Shown: positions 35,277-46,149 of the stretch, one piece after another | How positions within the stretch are numbered: the stretch's first letter is position 1 | Layout of the letters: each line of letters begins with the position of its first letter | Origin: Bos javanicus | Lineage: Eukaryota; Chordata; Mammalia; Artiodactyla; Bovidae | Assembly (NCBI RefSeq): GCF_032452875.1 | Contig: NC_083869.1 | Span: 75,944,501-76,008,500, forward strand | Length of the DNA: 64,000 nt | Direction of reading: 5' to 3' | Program-made: the position numbers and the translations under genes | Notes under the pieces: model-generated | Database searches by the model: none | What the model was told of the DNA's origin: nothing | What the model saw: only the letters and a program-made list of their open reading frames with translations

Positions 35277-35315
35277 ATCTTTCCAGTAGTTTTAGTCATA
35301 AACTACTGGAAAGAT
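35277..35315. repeat. Perfect 16-bp inverted repeat (hairpin), 7-base loop
   Basis: ATCTTTCCAGTAGTTT at 35277-35292 and its exact reverse complement at 35300-35315, separated by TAGTCAT. It is not followed by a T run and is not inside a repeat I recognise. Confidence 0.9.
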
Positions 35316-35539
35316 CTTATCTAGTTACAAACCTACAATACTGCCCTGATAACATAATCCTGAGTCTCTGATGTCATCTTCTTATGCTGTGGTTGGGAGA
35401 AGATTTAAGTGTTAAGAGTTTGTGTATGTTACTCATTTGAAAAATTTTGTTGAAGAAATGAGTCCCAAGAAAAAGTTCTCTTTCTTAAAGTCAAGTTTTT
35501 CTAAGAAGCTGGAGGAATAAAGATGCATTAAAAGATAGA

Positions 35540-36080
35540 GGCCATGACCTCAAGGAAATTTAAACATGAGCAGCCAGCAAAATAAATCTTTAATCACATC
35601 AAAGTGATAAATGCTATAACAAAAGTAAGCACAAGTGAGAATCTTAAACTGGCTGGGGCATCGATGCGGGCTGTCTGAGGGAAACAGAATGTAAGTCAAG
35701 ACTTAGAGTCAGACTTCCCAGCTGGGAAAAGGAAGGGAGGTATTAGAGGCTTTGTGTGTTGTAGTGATTACTTGCACGAGTGACTCATAGGCCTACAGAT
35801 AGAAGAAAAAACTGAACAAGTAGGTAAACATGGGAGTCTTTGATTTTTACTGTGAAAACTATAGAGGGTCATCAAAATATTTTTAACATGTAATTAAATA
35901 ATACATAATCAGATTTTTGTGTTTAAAATATCACTGTACGAAGGAAAAATTAAAATGAATGAAGGCTAGTCATAAGAAAACCAGTGAAGAGCTTATTACA
36001 ATAACACAGGTGATAATTAATAAGGGCCTAAGAAGGAAAGTTTCAGAACCTGCAAAGGTCATAAAGAATCAGAAAGAAAA
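35540..36080 (+). repeat. Second copy of the ancient repeat seen at 2.9 kb (probable)
   Basis: Shows the expected order of weak matches: 'gataaatgctataacaaaag', 'atagagggtcatcaaaatat', 'catgtaattaaataatacataatcagattttt', 'atcactgtacg', 'gaagagcttattacaataaca'. Strongly decayed. Confidence 0.35.
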
Positions 36081-36399
36081 TCATGAGCCAAGTAATTTCA
36101 AAACCAAGGAATCTATGAGCTAGTAAACTCACAGAAGGCACAGATTTGTGGTTAAAATGTATTTTATTGCAGCTTCCATTGTTTTTGACAAATGAGAACT
36201 GTAGGTACTAGAAAAGGTGCTCAGTTCTCTGAAATGAAGTTCTTCTCGGGGAATACCAAGCGACCATATTCTGAGTGCGGTGTATTTCATATTTGCATGA
36301 CACCATATAGCACATGCTGTCTGTATCCATCATCCTGATGCATCTTATAGTCTGTAAATTATGCTGGTTTTTGTCAGCAGAGTGAGAACTAGTCATTAA

Positions 36400-36660
36400 G
36401 GAAGGAGCAATTAAACCTCAATCCCCCACCTTCTCATCCCCCTCTGGCAGGGAGGTAAACCAGGGATCATAACTGCTATAAGTGGCTGCTCTGGGGAAGG
36501 AGAAACCGGGGAAGCTGGGTGTGCCAGGTTGATTTGCCATCATTGGTAATTGATTTGCTGGCATAAATTCCACATCTCTACGTTTCTAATTGCTTTTGTG
36601 CATATTCTGGGGGGTTGATTAATGCCATCTGTTCCTTGGATCAGCTGAACTGATTGAGTT
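36400..36660. other. Candidate conserved noncoding element in intron 1
   Basis: Repeat-free, with several homeodomain-type cores (TAATTG, TTGATTAATG) and a compact mixed composition unlike surrounding AT-rich DNA. Assignment is by appearance only; no alignment was possible. Confidence 0.3.
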
Positions 36661-37018
36661 TTAAAGGATGACAACATCAATGTTGAAGATAGAAAGAAAG
36701 TGAAGGAAAATGCCAAAACATCCCTTGTGGTGTATATTATTTTTAACTATCCACCTTTGGAAGCAGATACATCCTTCTGAAGACATTCCGAGGCAAATAG
36801 CTGTCTAAAGAGATTTGCCTAACAGACAGATGCTTGTAGGTGTTAGTCTAGGCCACTGTTTGCTGAATATATACATTATGTCCCTTCTTCTCTGCCACCC
36901 TTCCTCTCTTCCCCACTCCTCTCTGTCATGCGGCCGCGTATTTTGGGTAATACCATTGGCTTTTCCCTGATTATGTTAAGATGTGAAAAGAGGGGAGAAA
37001 AACATCTGTTGCATTCTG

Positions 37019-37135
37019 ATGCTGCCTTGCTAAATATGTAGGCACGGTCACCAAATGTGAAATCTCCCATCAAAGCCTATTCTAGGAGCAGTCCTGACAG
37101 AGATCTACCACCCACTGCACTTGGGAAAGCCCACT
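37019..37135 (+). repeat. Local direct duplication, copy A (117 bp)
   Basis: Aligns without gaps to 37891-38007 with about 13 mismatches (about 89% identity). Both begin ATGCTGCCTTGCTAAATATG and end TTGGGAAAGCCCACT. Flanks are unrelated. Not a repeat family I recognise. Confidence 0.9.
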
Positions 37136-37890
37136 GAATTCCAATACCCCCACCCATCTGAGTGCAAACAATTCTTCTACTAACTCCGTTGGTCCCTGAA
37201 TCTGTAGATATGAAAGAAAGCCTTCTGATTCATAGGGAACCCTTAAGACACAGAGCCTCACTGGGAGAGAAAATATAAGAATTTAATCTGTACTGAACTC
37301 CACTTGACTAAGAGAAACAGAAGAAACATTTATAGAAGAGATAGAGCCCAGTGTCTGAAGGAGGGGGAGAAGATGATCTGAGTTGGGGAAGGGAAAACAG
37401 GAAGAATGTTCAGAATGTCCAAGACAAGTGTCACCCACTTCCTGATTTTGCCCAGGATGACCCTCTGTATTGCAAGGGTGAAAATGCTGCAGATGGGCAA
37501 TTGGGAGGTGATAAAGGACAGTAGAAAGGGCACAGGTCCCACAGCTCTGGGTCGATGTGACTGTCACTCAGGATTTCCTATGGATACTAACATGAACCTG
37601 TAGTGTCAGTATAACATGAGTTACTCTGTATAAAACACACATGATTGTTTTTATAATTACTAATGAATCCCAACATGGATTCTCTCAAAATCAGTTACAA
37701 TAGTAATCGGGCAAAGACAAGAACATTTCCATTCCCAAGCAAAGATGGAAGGGCTCACTCTCCCTTCATCAGAGAGCTGAGTAATTGCTGAGGCAAAGGG
37801 AAACTCGCTCTTATTTCTCTTGGATGGCAGAGGGACTGTGGGTAGAATTGGTCTCCATCTGACAGAGACCCAGGGCCACCTGGGTTCCTC

Positions 37891-38007
37891 ATGCTGCCTT
37901 GCTAAATATGTAGACAGAGTCACCAAACATGAAACCTCCCATCAAGGACTTTTCTTAGGGCAGTCCTGACAGAGATCTACTACCCACTGCACTTGGGAAA
38001 GCCCACT
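37891..38007 (+). repeat. Local direct duplication, copy B (117 bp)
   Basis: Partner of 37019-37135, 872 bp downstream in the same orientation and of identical length. Confidence 0.9.
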
Positions 38008-38679
38008 TGGTTTCTTTCAAGGTGCACTCAGGTATGATCTCTGCTTCTGGGTTTTGGCCAGTGAAATGCTTACTACAAACCTCATTAAGGAAGTGGAGGA
38101 AAGAGCTGCCCCTAGAAAATAAAAGAGCACATCCCCTCCAGAAAACCCTGACAGAAGATGTCAGTATTAGGGGAGAAGCATCCTTGAACAGACCTTGAGA
38201 AAAAAATTAGTGAACATGAGCAGGAATATATGTAGTGTTCCAAGTAGCCTAAGCTCTCCATTTGCAGGAAACTTGAGCAGATGGAAGTTAAATCTGCAGG
38301 TCAGGAGAGCTGTACTTCCCTTCTGGCTACTGCTGATGCCTCCTTTTGGTGAATCTTTAGTTCAAGTGTTCTGTCCTTGTAAATGTTGGATTAAAATTGG
38401 GTGCTGCTACAACACCTAATGGGTTATAAATGCTCATCCATCTTCAAGTGCATCATTCATTCATTCAAAAGTACTTATGAAATGCCTACTGTGCATTTAT
38501 TTCTCTGTATAGTCATGAAAGCCTATTGCTATTGAAAACCAGTTGATGGAGGGAGAATTGGATTGATGTCCATATAACCCAAAAACAGCAACAACAAAAA
38601 ATAACAGTATCTCTTCAAATCAAAGCCATGGCAGTGGGGTCCTCCACTCTAGTCTTGTTCAGTGTATTAAATACCTCTC

Positions 38680-38872
38680 TTCTCTCCTTGAGTCTTTTCT
38701 CTCTGCTTCCTTATCTTTAGCATTTCTTCCCCTTCACTCTTAATTTGCCACCTTTCCAATGCCTTTCCTTTCTTCCTTCCACCCTCCTCCCTCCCTTCCC
38801 CATATTCTTCTACTCCTATCCCTTCCTCTGTTCTCTATCCCTCTCTCCCCTTTCAGACTCCCTTCTTTCACT
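38680..38872. repeat. Polypyrimidine tract
   Basis: Nearly continuous C/T sequence (tcttccttccaccctcctcc and similar) on the plus strand, interrupted by a few purines. Confidence 0.75.
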
Positions 38873-38929
38873 CTGCCTGTTTCATTTAACGTTTAGTAAA
38901 TGATTTTTTGGTTGTTTTACGGCCAAGGC

Positions 38930-39370
38930 TAATGCTCTTTAAACTTTGCCATTGAAGTGCTGCTTGCCAGAAAAAAGAGTGCACAGAACCCAGGGGAGTC
39001 TGAGAGCTTAGCTTCACGTGGCTGCTGAAGCATGTAATTTCTTGAATTTTTTCTTAAACACTCAGACAAATCTGCATTCCATTCCATATTTCATCCATGT
39101 GTAAATTACAGGAAAAATATTTTCCCACAATCTTTGGTTAAAAATTGATGAGCAAAATTGATTTACTTAACCCATGACAAAGGGCCGCATACACCCAGGG
39201 GCACAAGTCTAAGCTTTCTGGCTCTTTATCCCTGTTTATGCCTTTTAGGATTCCTGTATGAAGAAGTACAGCTTCCCTGTCTTACCTCTCATTTAGGAAC
39301 AGGTAGCTTCCTTTCTCATTAAATGTGATTGGTCTGTGAGCTGCAAATTATAATTAATCAATAATGGGAG
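38930..39370. other. Candidate conserved noncoding element in intron 1
   Basis: Non-repetitive block containing CACGTG (E-box), GTGATTGGTC (CCAAT on the other strand) and a TAATTAATCAATAAT cluster. Judged by appearance only. Confidence 0.3.
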
Positions 39371-39879
39371 GTGAGAAGAGCTTATCGATTCACATGAGGA
39401 AAGGAAACCCACAAGCCTACTTGAGGAATAGAAATGGAACTTCGGGAGGGGCTGTGGGTAAGAAGTCTGCCCAGCTTCACTCTGAGTCTGTGCCCCACCC
39501 CATGGCAGTCACCTGGCAACATGCTCCACATCCATGGAGCTTACCTTTGAGTAGATTAGCTCTTCCAGGTTACAGGATTGGGGTCAATGAGGGCAGGGTT
39601 TTTTTGTTTGTTTCTTTGTTTTTTAAAGAAAATTGGAAGCAGGCTGAGCTTACCAGGATATTAAAGGAGAGATTAATGCTTCTCCTTCTACAACACAGGA
39701 ACTGTTTAACACCATCACAAGAAATGAAATCACCAGATTTCATTCACGACATCAGAAAGTCCCAACATTAGAGATGAAAGATTAAGTTAAATAATGTGTT
39801 TCTTCCTGAGCAGAGCTTCCAAAGATACACTTCATCCCAATGGTGGTACCTGATGGGCTCATTCTATTCCTCCCCACAG

Positions 39880-40025
39880 TCTGATGCAATAGTTATCATC
39901 CTCCCCATTCGAGGACAAACATGAGCCACCTTGGACAGTCAGGTGATTTACCCATGATCAAATAACTTGCATGTCGTCACACTAGGATGTTAACCCATAT
40001 TTCCCTGATACCAGAGTCCATATCT
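39880..40025 (+). repeat. MIR-type SINE remnant
   Basis: MIR order: 'gttatcatcctccccattcg', 'gtgatttacccatgatcaaa', 'taacccatatttccctgata', 'ccagagtccat'. Confidence 0.5.
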
Positions 40026-40039
40026 TTTTTACAATTTCA

Positions 40040-40880
40040 ATTCAGTTCAGTTCAGTCACTCAGTCATGTCCAACTCTTTGTGAGCCCATGAATTGCAGCA
40101 CACCAGACCTCCCTGTCCATCACCAACTCCCAGAATTTACCCAAACTCATGTCTATCGAGTTGGTGATGCCATCCAGCCATCTCATCCTCTGTCGTCCCC
40201 TTCTCCTCCTGCCTCCAATCCCTCCCAGCATTAGGGTCTTTTCCAATGAGTCAACTCTTCACATGAGGTGGCCAAAGTATTGGAGTTTCACCTTCAGCAT
40301 CAGACCTTCCAGTGAACACCCAGGACTGATCTCCTTTAGGATGGACTGGTTGGATCTCCTTGCAGTCAAAGGGACTCTCAAGGGTCTTCTCCAACACCAC
40401 AGTTCAAAAGCATCAATTCTTTGGTGCTCAGCTTTCTTCACAGTCCAACTTTCGCATCCATACCTGACCACTGGAAAAACCATAGCCTTGACTAGACAGA
40501 TCTTTGTTGGCAAAGTAATATCTTTGCTTTTCAATATGCTATCTAGGTTGGTCATAACTTTCCTTCCAAGGAGTAAGTGTCTTTTAATTTCATGGCTGCA
40601 GTCACCATCTGCAGTGATTTTGGAGCCCCCCAAAAAGTCTGACACTGTTTCCACTGTTTCCCCATCTATTTCCCATGAAGTGATGGATCCAGATGCCATG
40701 GTCTTCGTTTTCTGAATGTTGAGCTTTAAGCCAACTTTTTCACTCTCCTCTTTTACTTTCACCAAGAGACTTTTTAGTGCCTCTTCACTTTCTGCCATAA
40801 GGGTGGTGTCATCAACATATCTGAGGTTATTGATATTTCTCCCGGCAATCTTGATTACAGCTCGTGCTTCTTCCCACTGC
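40040..40880 (-). mobile_element. BovB LINE, 0.84 kb, 5'-truncated
   Basis: Reverse-strand BovB from the TTCAGTTCAGTTCAG tail at 40040 to 'ttgattacagctcgtgcttc' near 40870. First ruminant-type repeat after the depleted zone around the promoter. Confidence 0.9.
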
Positions 40881-40894
40881 TTTCTTGAATGCAA
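40259..40894 (-). pseudogene. BovB RT/C-terminal ORF remnant, open over 211 codons
   Basis: A single uninterrupted frame covers the end of the RT domain, with the catalytic box as YVDD (family YADD), and most of the C-terminal region including DGDCSHEIKRHLLLGRKVM and RRSNQSILKEISPGCS. The first dozen residues come from non-BovB DNA beyond the truncation. No promoter and no upstream RT, so it cannot make a working protein. Confidence 0.8.
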
Positions 40895-40899
40895 AGCTA

Positions 40900-42330
40900 A
40901 GGTTGAGCTACTCTTGAACTTGAGATGGTCAACCTTGCAGACCTAGTCTTTGTGATCCAGGGTAAAAAAAAACCTTATCAGTCTAGACCTACAGATTTCT
41001 CCCCCTTGCGCAGGTCATCTTATTCTAACTTTGCTGGCAGCACTTCCCCCATAGCTAAAAGTCTTCATGGCAAATAGTTTCCTGTTTCTGCAAGTTGATT
41101 GTCTTACTCACTAAAGCTCATACCATTAAATAGTGGTCTTGAGGAGCCTGAGATGAGTCCAGTTTTAGTGCATCTGTTCCTGTCTCATACTCCCTAGAGA
41201 CCTTCCTCACAAATTTCAGTATTTTCAACACTGCATCATACTGTAGCCCTCCTAGACTTTATCAGATGGATGTTCAGTTTTTATTTTTGTTTTTTAAAGT
41301 TGGTACTGATAAGAAAACCCCTATTTGTGATGTTTAGATCACAGATTCTAATAATGCAAAGATTGGACTACATTGAGATCCATTCTCGGTCTTTGAGGTA
41401 AGCTGCAGAGTTCACCCTATGTCCAGCCCCCAACCTCCTTTCCCCCATTGGGGATGGATGGGAGGGAGGGTTTTGAACAAGCATATGCTGAATGACATTA
41501 TTCTTCACCACAGATGAGGTCCCGTGATGAGCACTGGCTCTGTGGGCCTCAGAGAGTCTGCAAGGCAGAGAACTACCCGTTGTGTCCAGTTTCTTTTCAT
41601 CACCAGTCACAAGGAAAGCCAGGCCAGGGGATTCTGTGCTTTATTCTCTAGTTCTCCTGCTTGTGTCCCTTCGACTTGAGCTATTATTTAGCTTAGTTGT
41701 GAGGTCTCTGTCTTCTCTGTCCTGTTTTTCAGCTATTTTCTTGTCTCAGCAGACCTCCTTGCTTAGGTTTAAAGAGGCTAAGCAATTTGTTCAATGGTCA
41801 GTGTCCTCACCATCAGAGAGGCTTTGCTTCTCTTTTTCCAACCATAGAGCCATCAGGAAGGGACATGGAGTATCCCGAAGTCATTCACACTGAGGCAATG
41901 AATCAGAGCTGTGTTCTAGCTCTCCAAAAGAAGGAGTGCTCCAGGGAACAAGACCTTAAATATTTAAACTTATTTTAGGAGGAGAACACTATGGTTTCCA
42001 AGATTAAATCTTATGTAGAATTTTTATGTAAAATAAATTGCACAGATGGCAGCTTTGCAGGATATGGGGAGAGGAGATGCAAAATCCTATCACTCAACCT
42101 ACTCTCCTCTCCTGATTCTTCAGGCAAGTAGCACACAAAGCCTCCTGCCTTACCTGTAATTGTAGCAATCTCCAAGTTTATAGTTTCATGCAAAAGTGAT
42201 GAGGCATACGAAGGTTTTAAGAAAAAGTGGGGGAGGTGGCCTCAATCGTGGCCAACATTTGGCTGCTGTGCAGCCGCAAGGCCACCCTGGGTGTTTGTCA
42301 CAGGAGATGCGCTTTCAATTTTCTCTCAGG
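40900..42330. other. Intron 1 sequence, nothing recognised
   Basis: No exon and no clear repeat. The overlapping open frames at 41368-41610, 41582-41893 and 41787-41978 have no recognisable family features. Confidence 0.45.
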
Positions 42331-42334
42331 AAGA

Positions 42335-42458
42335 GCCCTTGGAGTAGGAAATTGCAACCCACTCCAGTATTGTTGCCTGGAGAATTCCACAGACAGAGGA
42401 GCCTGGTGGGCTATTGTCCATGGGGCCACAGAAAATCAGACATGACTGAGCACACACA
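42335..42458 (+). mobile_element. Bov-A monomer
   Basis: Body 'attgcaacccactccagtat', 'gaggagcctggtgggctatt', 'gacatgactgagcacacaca'; no tRNA-like head. Confidence 0.82.
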
Positions 42459-42474
42459 GATAAATACATAGATA

Positions 42475-42888
42475 CATTCTTTCATGTATTATTTTCCATT
42501 CTGGTTCATCACCATCCATTCTGGATATTGAATATAGTTCCCTGTGCTATACAGTGGGACCTTGTTGTTTATTCATTCTCTACAAATAGTTTGTATCTGC
42601 TAAACCCAAACTCCCAATCTATCCCTCTGCCACCGATCTCCCCCTTTGCAACCACCAGTTGGTTCTCTATGTGTGTCAGAATGACCATCATTAAAAAGTC
42701 CACAAATATCAGACGCAGAGTGTGTAGAGAAAAGAGAGCCCTCCTACACTGTTGGTGGAAATGTAAGTTTTTACATCCATTATGAAAAACAGTACTGAAA
42801 GTAGAATTGCCATATATGATCCTGCAATTCTGCTCCTAGGCATATATCCAGAGAAGACTAAAATTAAAAAAGACACATGCACCCACTT
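42475..42888 (-). mobile_element. L1 3' end with inverted 5' segment
   Basis: 42475-42680 is L1 3'UTR on the minus strand (tagttccctgtgctatacag, ttggttctctatgtgtgtca). At about 42680 the strand switches to plus-strand ORF2 (agaatgaccatcattaaaaa, cctacactgttggtggaaat, ctcctaggcatatatccaga), ending at about 42888. Consistent with twin priming plus loss of the middle. Confidence 0.72.
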
Positions 42889-43381
42889 TGACCTTTTTAA
42901 AAAAGGCTTTTCATTGGCCACACAGTGAATAACTACTTGATAAACTGAATTAAAATACAGAGAGGCTAATTGAAGCCCAAGTACAGACAGCATGCCTGGA
43001 TTAGGGACAGTAGAGGGGCAGACAATTGGTACACAGTCCAGTGCTCTCTCCATAATTCTTGCCTCTGTTTGATAACACTTATGGGAGAAATGGACGGTTG
43101 GCTCCAGAACTGAGGCCTTCTTAGTGTTCCCTAATGTTAATGAATGTGACTAGACATTGTGCAAATACACACATGAAATTCAGTTGTACCCTATCTGGAT
43201 TCAGGCTTAGTTTCCGGTTCTGGTTGGAGTGTTATTGTCACCACAGGCATACACATTTCCTTAGTGTACCATTCATTAGAAAATCACATTGCATTCGATC
43301 TACACTGTACTTACATATAAGTGAACTCCAAATGCTCCTGCTCTCCATTCTTTTATTTGTTTAAATTGGACCTATTGCTTT

Positions 43382-43510
43382 ATTTTTCTTCTTTATCTAT
43401 TTGGCCATGCTGCATGGCTTGCAAGGTCTTAGTTCCCCGACCAGGGATTAAATCCAAGCCATGGCTATGAAAGCACTGAGTCCTAACCACTGGATCACCA
43501 GGGAACTCCC
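43382..43510 (-). mobile_element. CHR-type tRNA SINE
   Basis: Reverse-strand CHR: starts 'ttggccatgctgcatggctt', carries 'cttagttccccgaccaggga', and ends 'ctggatcaccagggaactcc'. Confidence 0.8.
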
Positions 43511-45250
43511 TACTCTGTATTCTCAATAGAATTCAATATAAGAAGTAATTTATTATGCTATATGTACATGCATATATATGTGTACACACAACTATATGTA
43601 TAATAAATTTGAGATATTATTAGTTTTCTTTCATGGTTAATGTGCCAGGTACAATTTTACATGTGCATGCATGCTATGTGAACTGTTTATTCTGGAAAAT
43701 GTCAAAATTTATTATCCCCCAAGGTCAATATTGACTTGGGTGTCACCTCTGTGAATATTTACCTTTCTAGATAATGAATTGAAATGGGCATTTGGATGGA
43801 AATTAATATCCATTTATTTTCTGAAATCGAATGTGTTTTGCCATGAGAATGGATAAATGCCGTTGGGAGGTGTGCAGACGTGTCCCACTGTGGAGGCTCT
43901 GTTTCAGTGGTGCTCGGGAAGCATCCTTTGCACGCTGATTTACTTTGGTTGGGGGTTTTTAATAGTTCTTTCACATTATTCTTTTACTTAATGGACAGAA
44001 TGCAAAACTTCAAATATATTCAGCTTGGCATTTCAGTAACATAATCAGGAGATAATGATACTTGTGCATATGGGTAATAAGTATACATGAAATTAATGAG
44101 CACTTTAGTTTGGGGATTTATTTAGGACAAACTAGTTACCTGAGACACACAAAACTCCTTCAACAATGATTTAATTCAATGAAAAATACAGGGAGAGACA
44201 TAAAATTACAAAGTGTTTGCTTTGATTTTGAGCTATTGACTTAATGTTTTCCAAAAAATTTTGACGTGTCGTGTGTTTTGGAGATATGATATGTATGCCT
44301 GTGTGTGTATATGTATTTGTGCAGTGCTTATGTCTTTCTTTACAAAAGTCAGTGCCTCACACGTGTTCAGGCATCTTTTAGTATATCAAACTAATTTGAA
44401 ATTCTTTCTTAAATTGTGAGTCTACAATAGAGATATTTTCTGTTGCTCTTCCCTCACTGTTTTATTAACTTCAGATATTGAGCAGCAATATATATATTTT
44501 TGGGGCTTAAAAGAGCTGGCAATACATTTAAATAAAAATACAATTATGACAAGTGCTGTGTCCTATTATATATGCACAATATATGTGTATGCTTTTCTAT
44601 ACCAGTGTCCACACACATTGCATTCTTGGTTTTGTCCTTTATAAATAAGACAGATTTGTTTAGATGCCATGTCAGCAAATCTTTTCTAGCTGTCAGTGGT
44701 CAGATAAAAGACCTGGACTTTGGAAGAAAATATCATAATTAAGCACAGGCTGTGGCTTCATAGTTGAGAGACTAAACAACTGTGGAAATTCATTAGTAAA
44801 GTTAATCTGACAAACATCTGAGCAAGTGAAACAGAATCAATTTGAGGGGAGAATGTATGACTCTAATGATGCTTTCACCCTTGTTGAAATGTTGTCTGGG
44901 GTAAAGATTTCTATGTTTTCTATATAAATATCTATTGTTGAACAATTCAATTTGATTTATTGGATTCCTATAGCTAAGTGTTGTGTGGCTTTGTTGGGGA
45001 AATGATGTCATTTGGTGTATAAGGAAATAAAAACACCTCAGTTGATAGCCAGTGAAAGTCTTATTTTACACACCATCCAAATCACATCCCACATTAGAAA
45101 CGAAGCCAAGACAGCACCTCTGTTCCTTGTGATGGGAAGGTATGATTACTGGGAAAAGCTGAAAGACATTGGGAGGTTTTTCTGTCCAGATTTGCATGTA
45201 CACATACGTGCTCAATGTCAATTAATTTAGCTTGGTCTTCTCTTTTAAAA
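43511..45250. other. AT-rich intron DNA, nothing recognised
   Basis: TA/TG-rich patches at about 43556-43600 and 44280-44320. No exon or clear repeat. Confidence 0.5.
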
Positions 45251-45251
45251 C

Positions 45252-45285
45252 AATTTATACCTGGTGTTAATTTATACCCGGTGTT
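45252..45285. repeat. 17-bp tandem duplication
   Basis: AATTTATACCTGGTGTT at 45252-45268 is followed directly by a copy with one C/T change at 45269-45285. Confidence 0.9.
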
Positions 45286-45288
45286 AAT

Positions 45289-45717
45289 CAGTTGTTCTCA
45301 GCTGGAAGTGATTTTGCTCCAGGGGACATTTGACAATATTTGGAATATACATCCTCTATTGTCACAACTGGAGGTTTGCTAGTAGCATCCAGTTGGTAAA
45401 ATCCAGAGATGATAGTAAAGGCTCACTGGTAAAGGATCTGCCTGCCAAGCAGGAGATGTAGATTAGATCCCTGGCTCAGGACAATCCCCTCGAGAGGAAA
45501 ATGGCAACCCACTCTAGTATTCTTGCCTGGGAAATCCCAAGGATGGATAAGCCTGACAGACTACAATTCATTGGGTTGCAAAGAGTCAGATACAATTTAC
45601 CAACTAAACAGCAGCAGCAGAGATGTTAGTACACACTCAATGATGGACAAGAATGTGCTCCACAATAGATGATCATCAGCCTCAAAGGTCAAGATAGTCA
45701 AAATTTGAGAAACACTG
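45289..45717 (+). mobile_element. MER5A-type hAT DNA transposon remnant, split by Bov-tA
   Basis: Left part 45289-45417 reads 'cagttgttctcagctggaag', 'ccaggggacatttgacaata', 'gtcacaactggaggtttgct'. The right part resumes at 45619 and ends 'aaatttgagaaacactg', the family's typical end. Confidence 0.7.
45418..45618 (+). mobile_element. Bov-tA SINE nested in MER5A
   Basis: tRNA-like head plus Bov-A body, ending in AGCAGCAGC. A 13-bp target duplication AGAGATG(A/T)TAGTA, one mismatch, lies at 45405-45417 and 45619-45631. Confidence 0.85.
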
Positions 45718-45780
45718 AAGCTCTCTCAGTCATTTATGGATCATCATGTATTAATTTTTAAAGATACCCAACATACATAC

Positions 45781-46052
45781 GGAGAAGGCCATGGCACCCC
45801 ACTCCAGTACTCTTGTCTGGAAAATCCCATGGATGGAGGAGCCTGGTGGGCTGCAATCCATGGGATCGCTAAGAGTCCCATACGACTGAGCGACTTCACT
45901 TTCACTTTCCACTTTCATGCATTGGAGAAGGAAATGGGAACCCACTCCAGTGTTCTTGCCTGGAGAATCCCAGGGACGGGGGAGCCTGATGGGCTGTCAT
46001 CTCTGGGGTCTCACAGAGTCGGACACGACTGAAGTGACTTAGCAAGCAGCAT
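45781..46052 (+). mobile_element. Bov-A2 SINE with perfect target duplication
   Basis: Two Bov-A monomers joined by the 'cttcactttcactttccact' linker, ending in the 'gacttagcaagcagc' tail. A perfect 12-bp duplication CAACATACATAC lies at 45769-45780 and 46053-46064. Confidence 0.92.
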
Positions 46053-46149
46053 CAACATACATACACACACACATGACTTCCTTCTAACATCTAGTCTTGT
46101 AGAAAGATGCTTAGATTAGAAGAAGAAAAATCAATACATATCTGCTCCT

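Noticed and set aside
39364..39771. 135-codon open frame as a possible exon
   Set aside because: No homology recognised, and internal composition not protein-like. The neighbouring TAATTAATC cluster looks regulatory, not coding.
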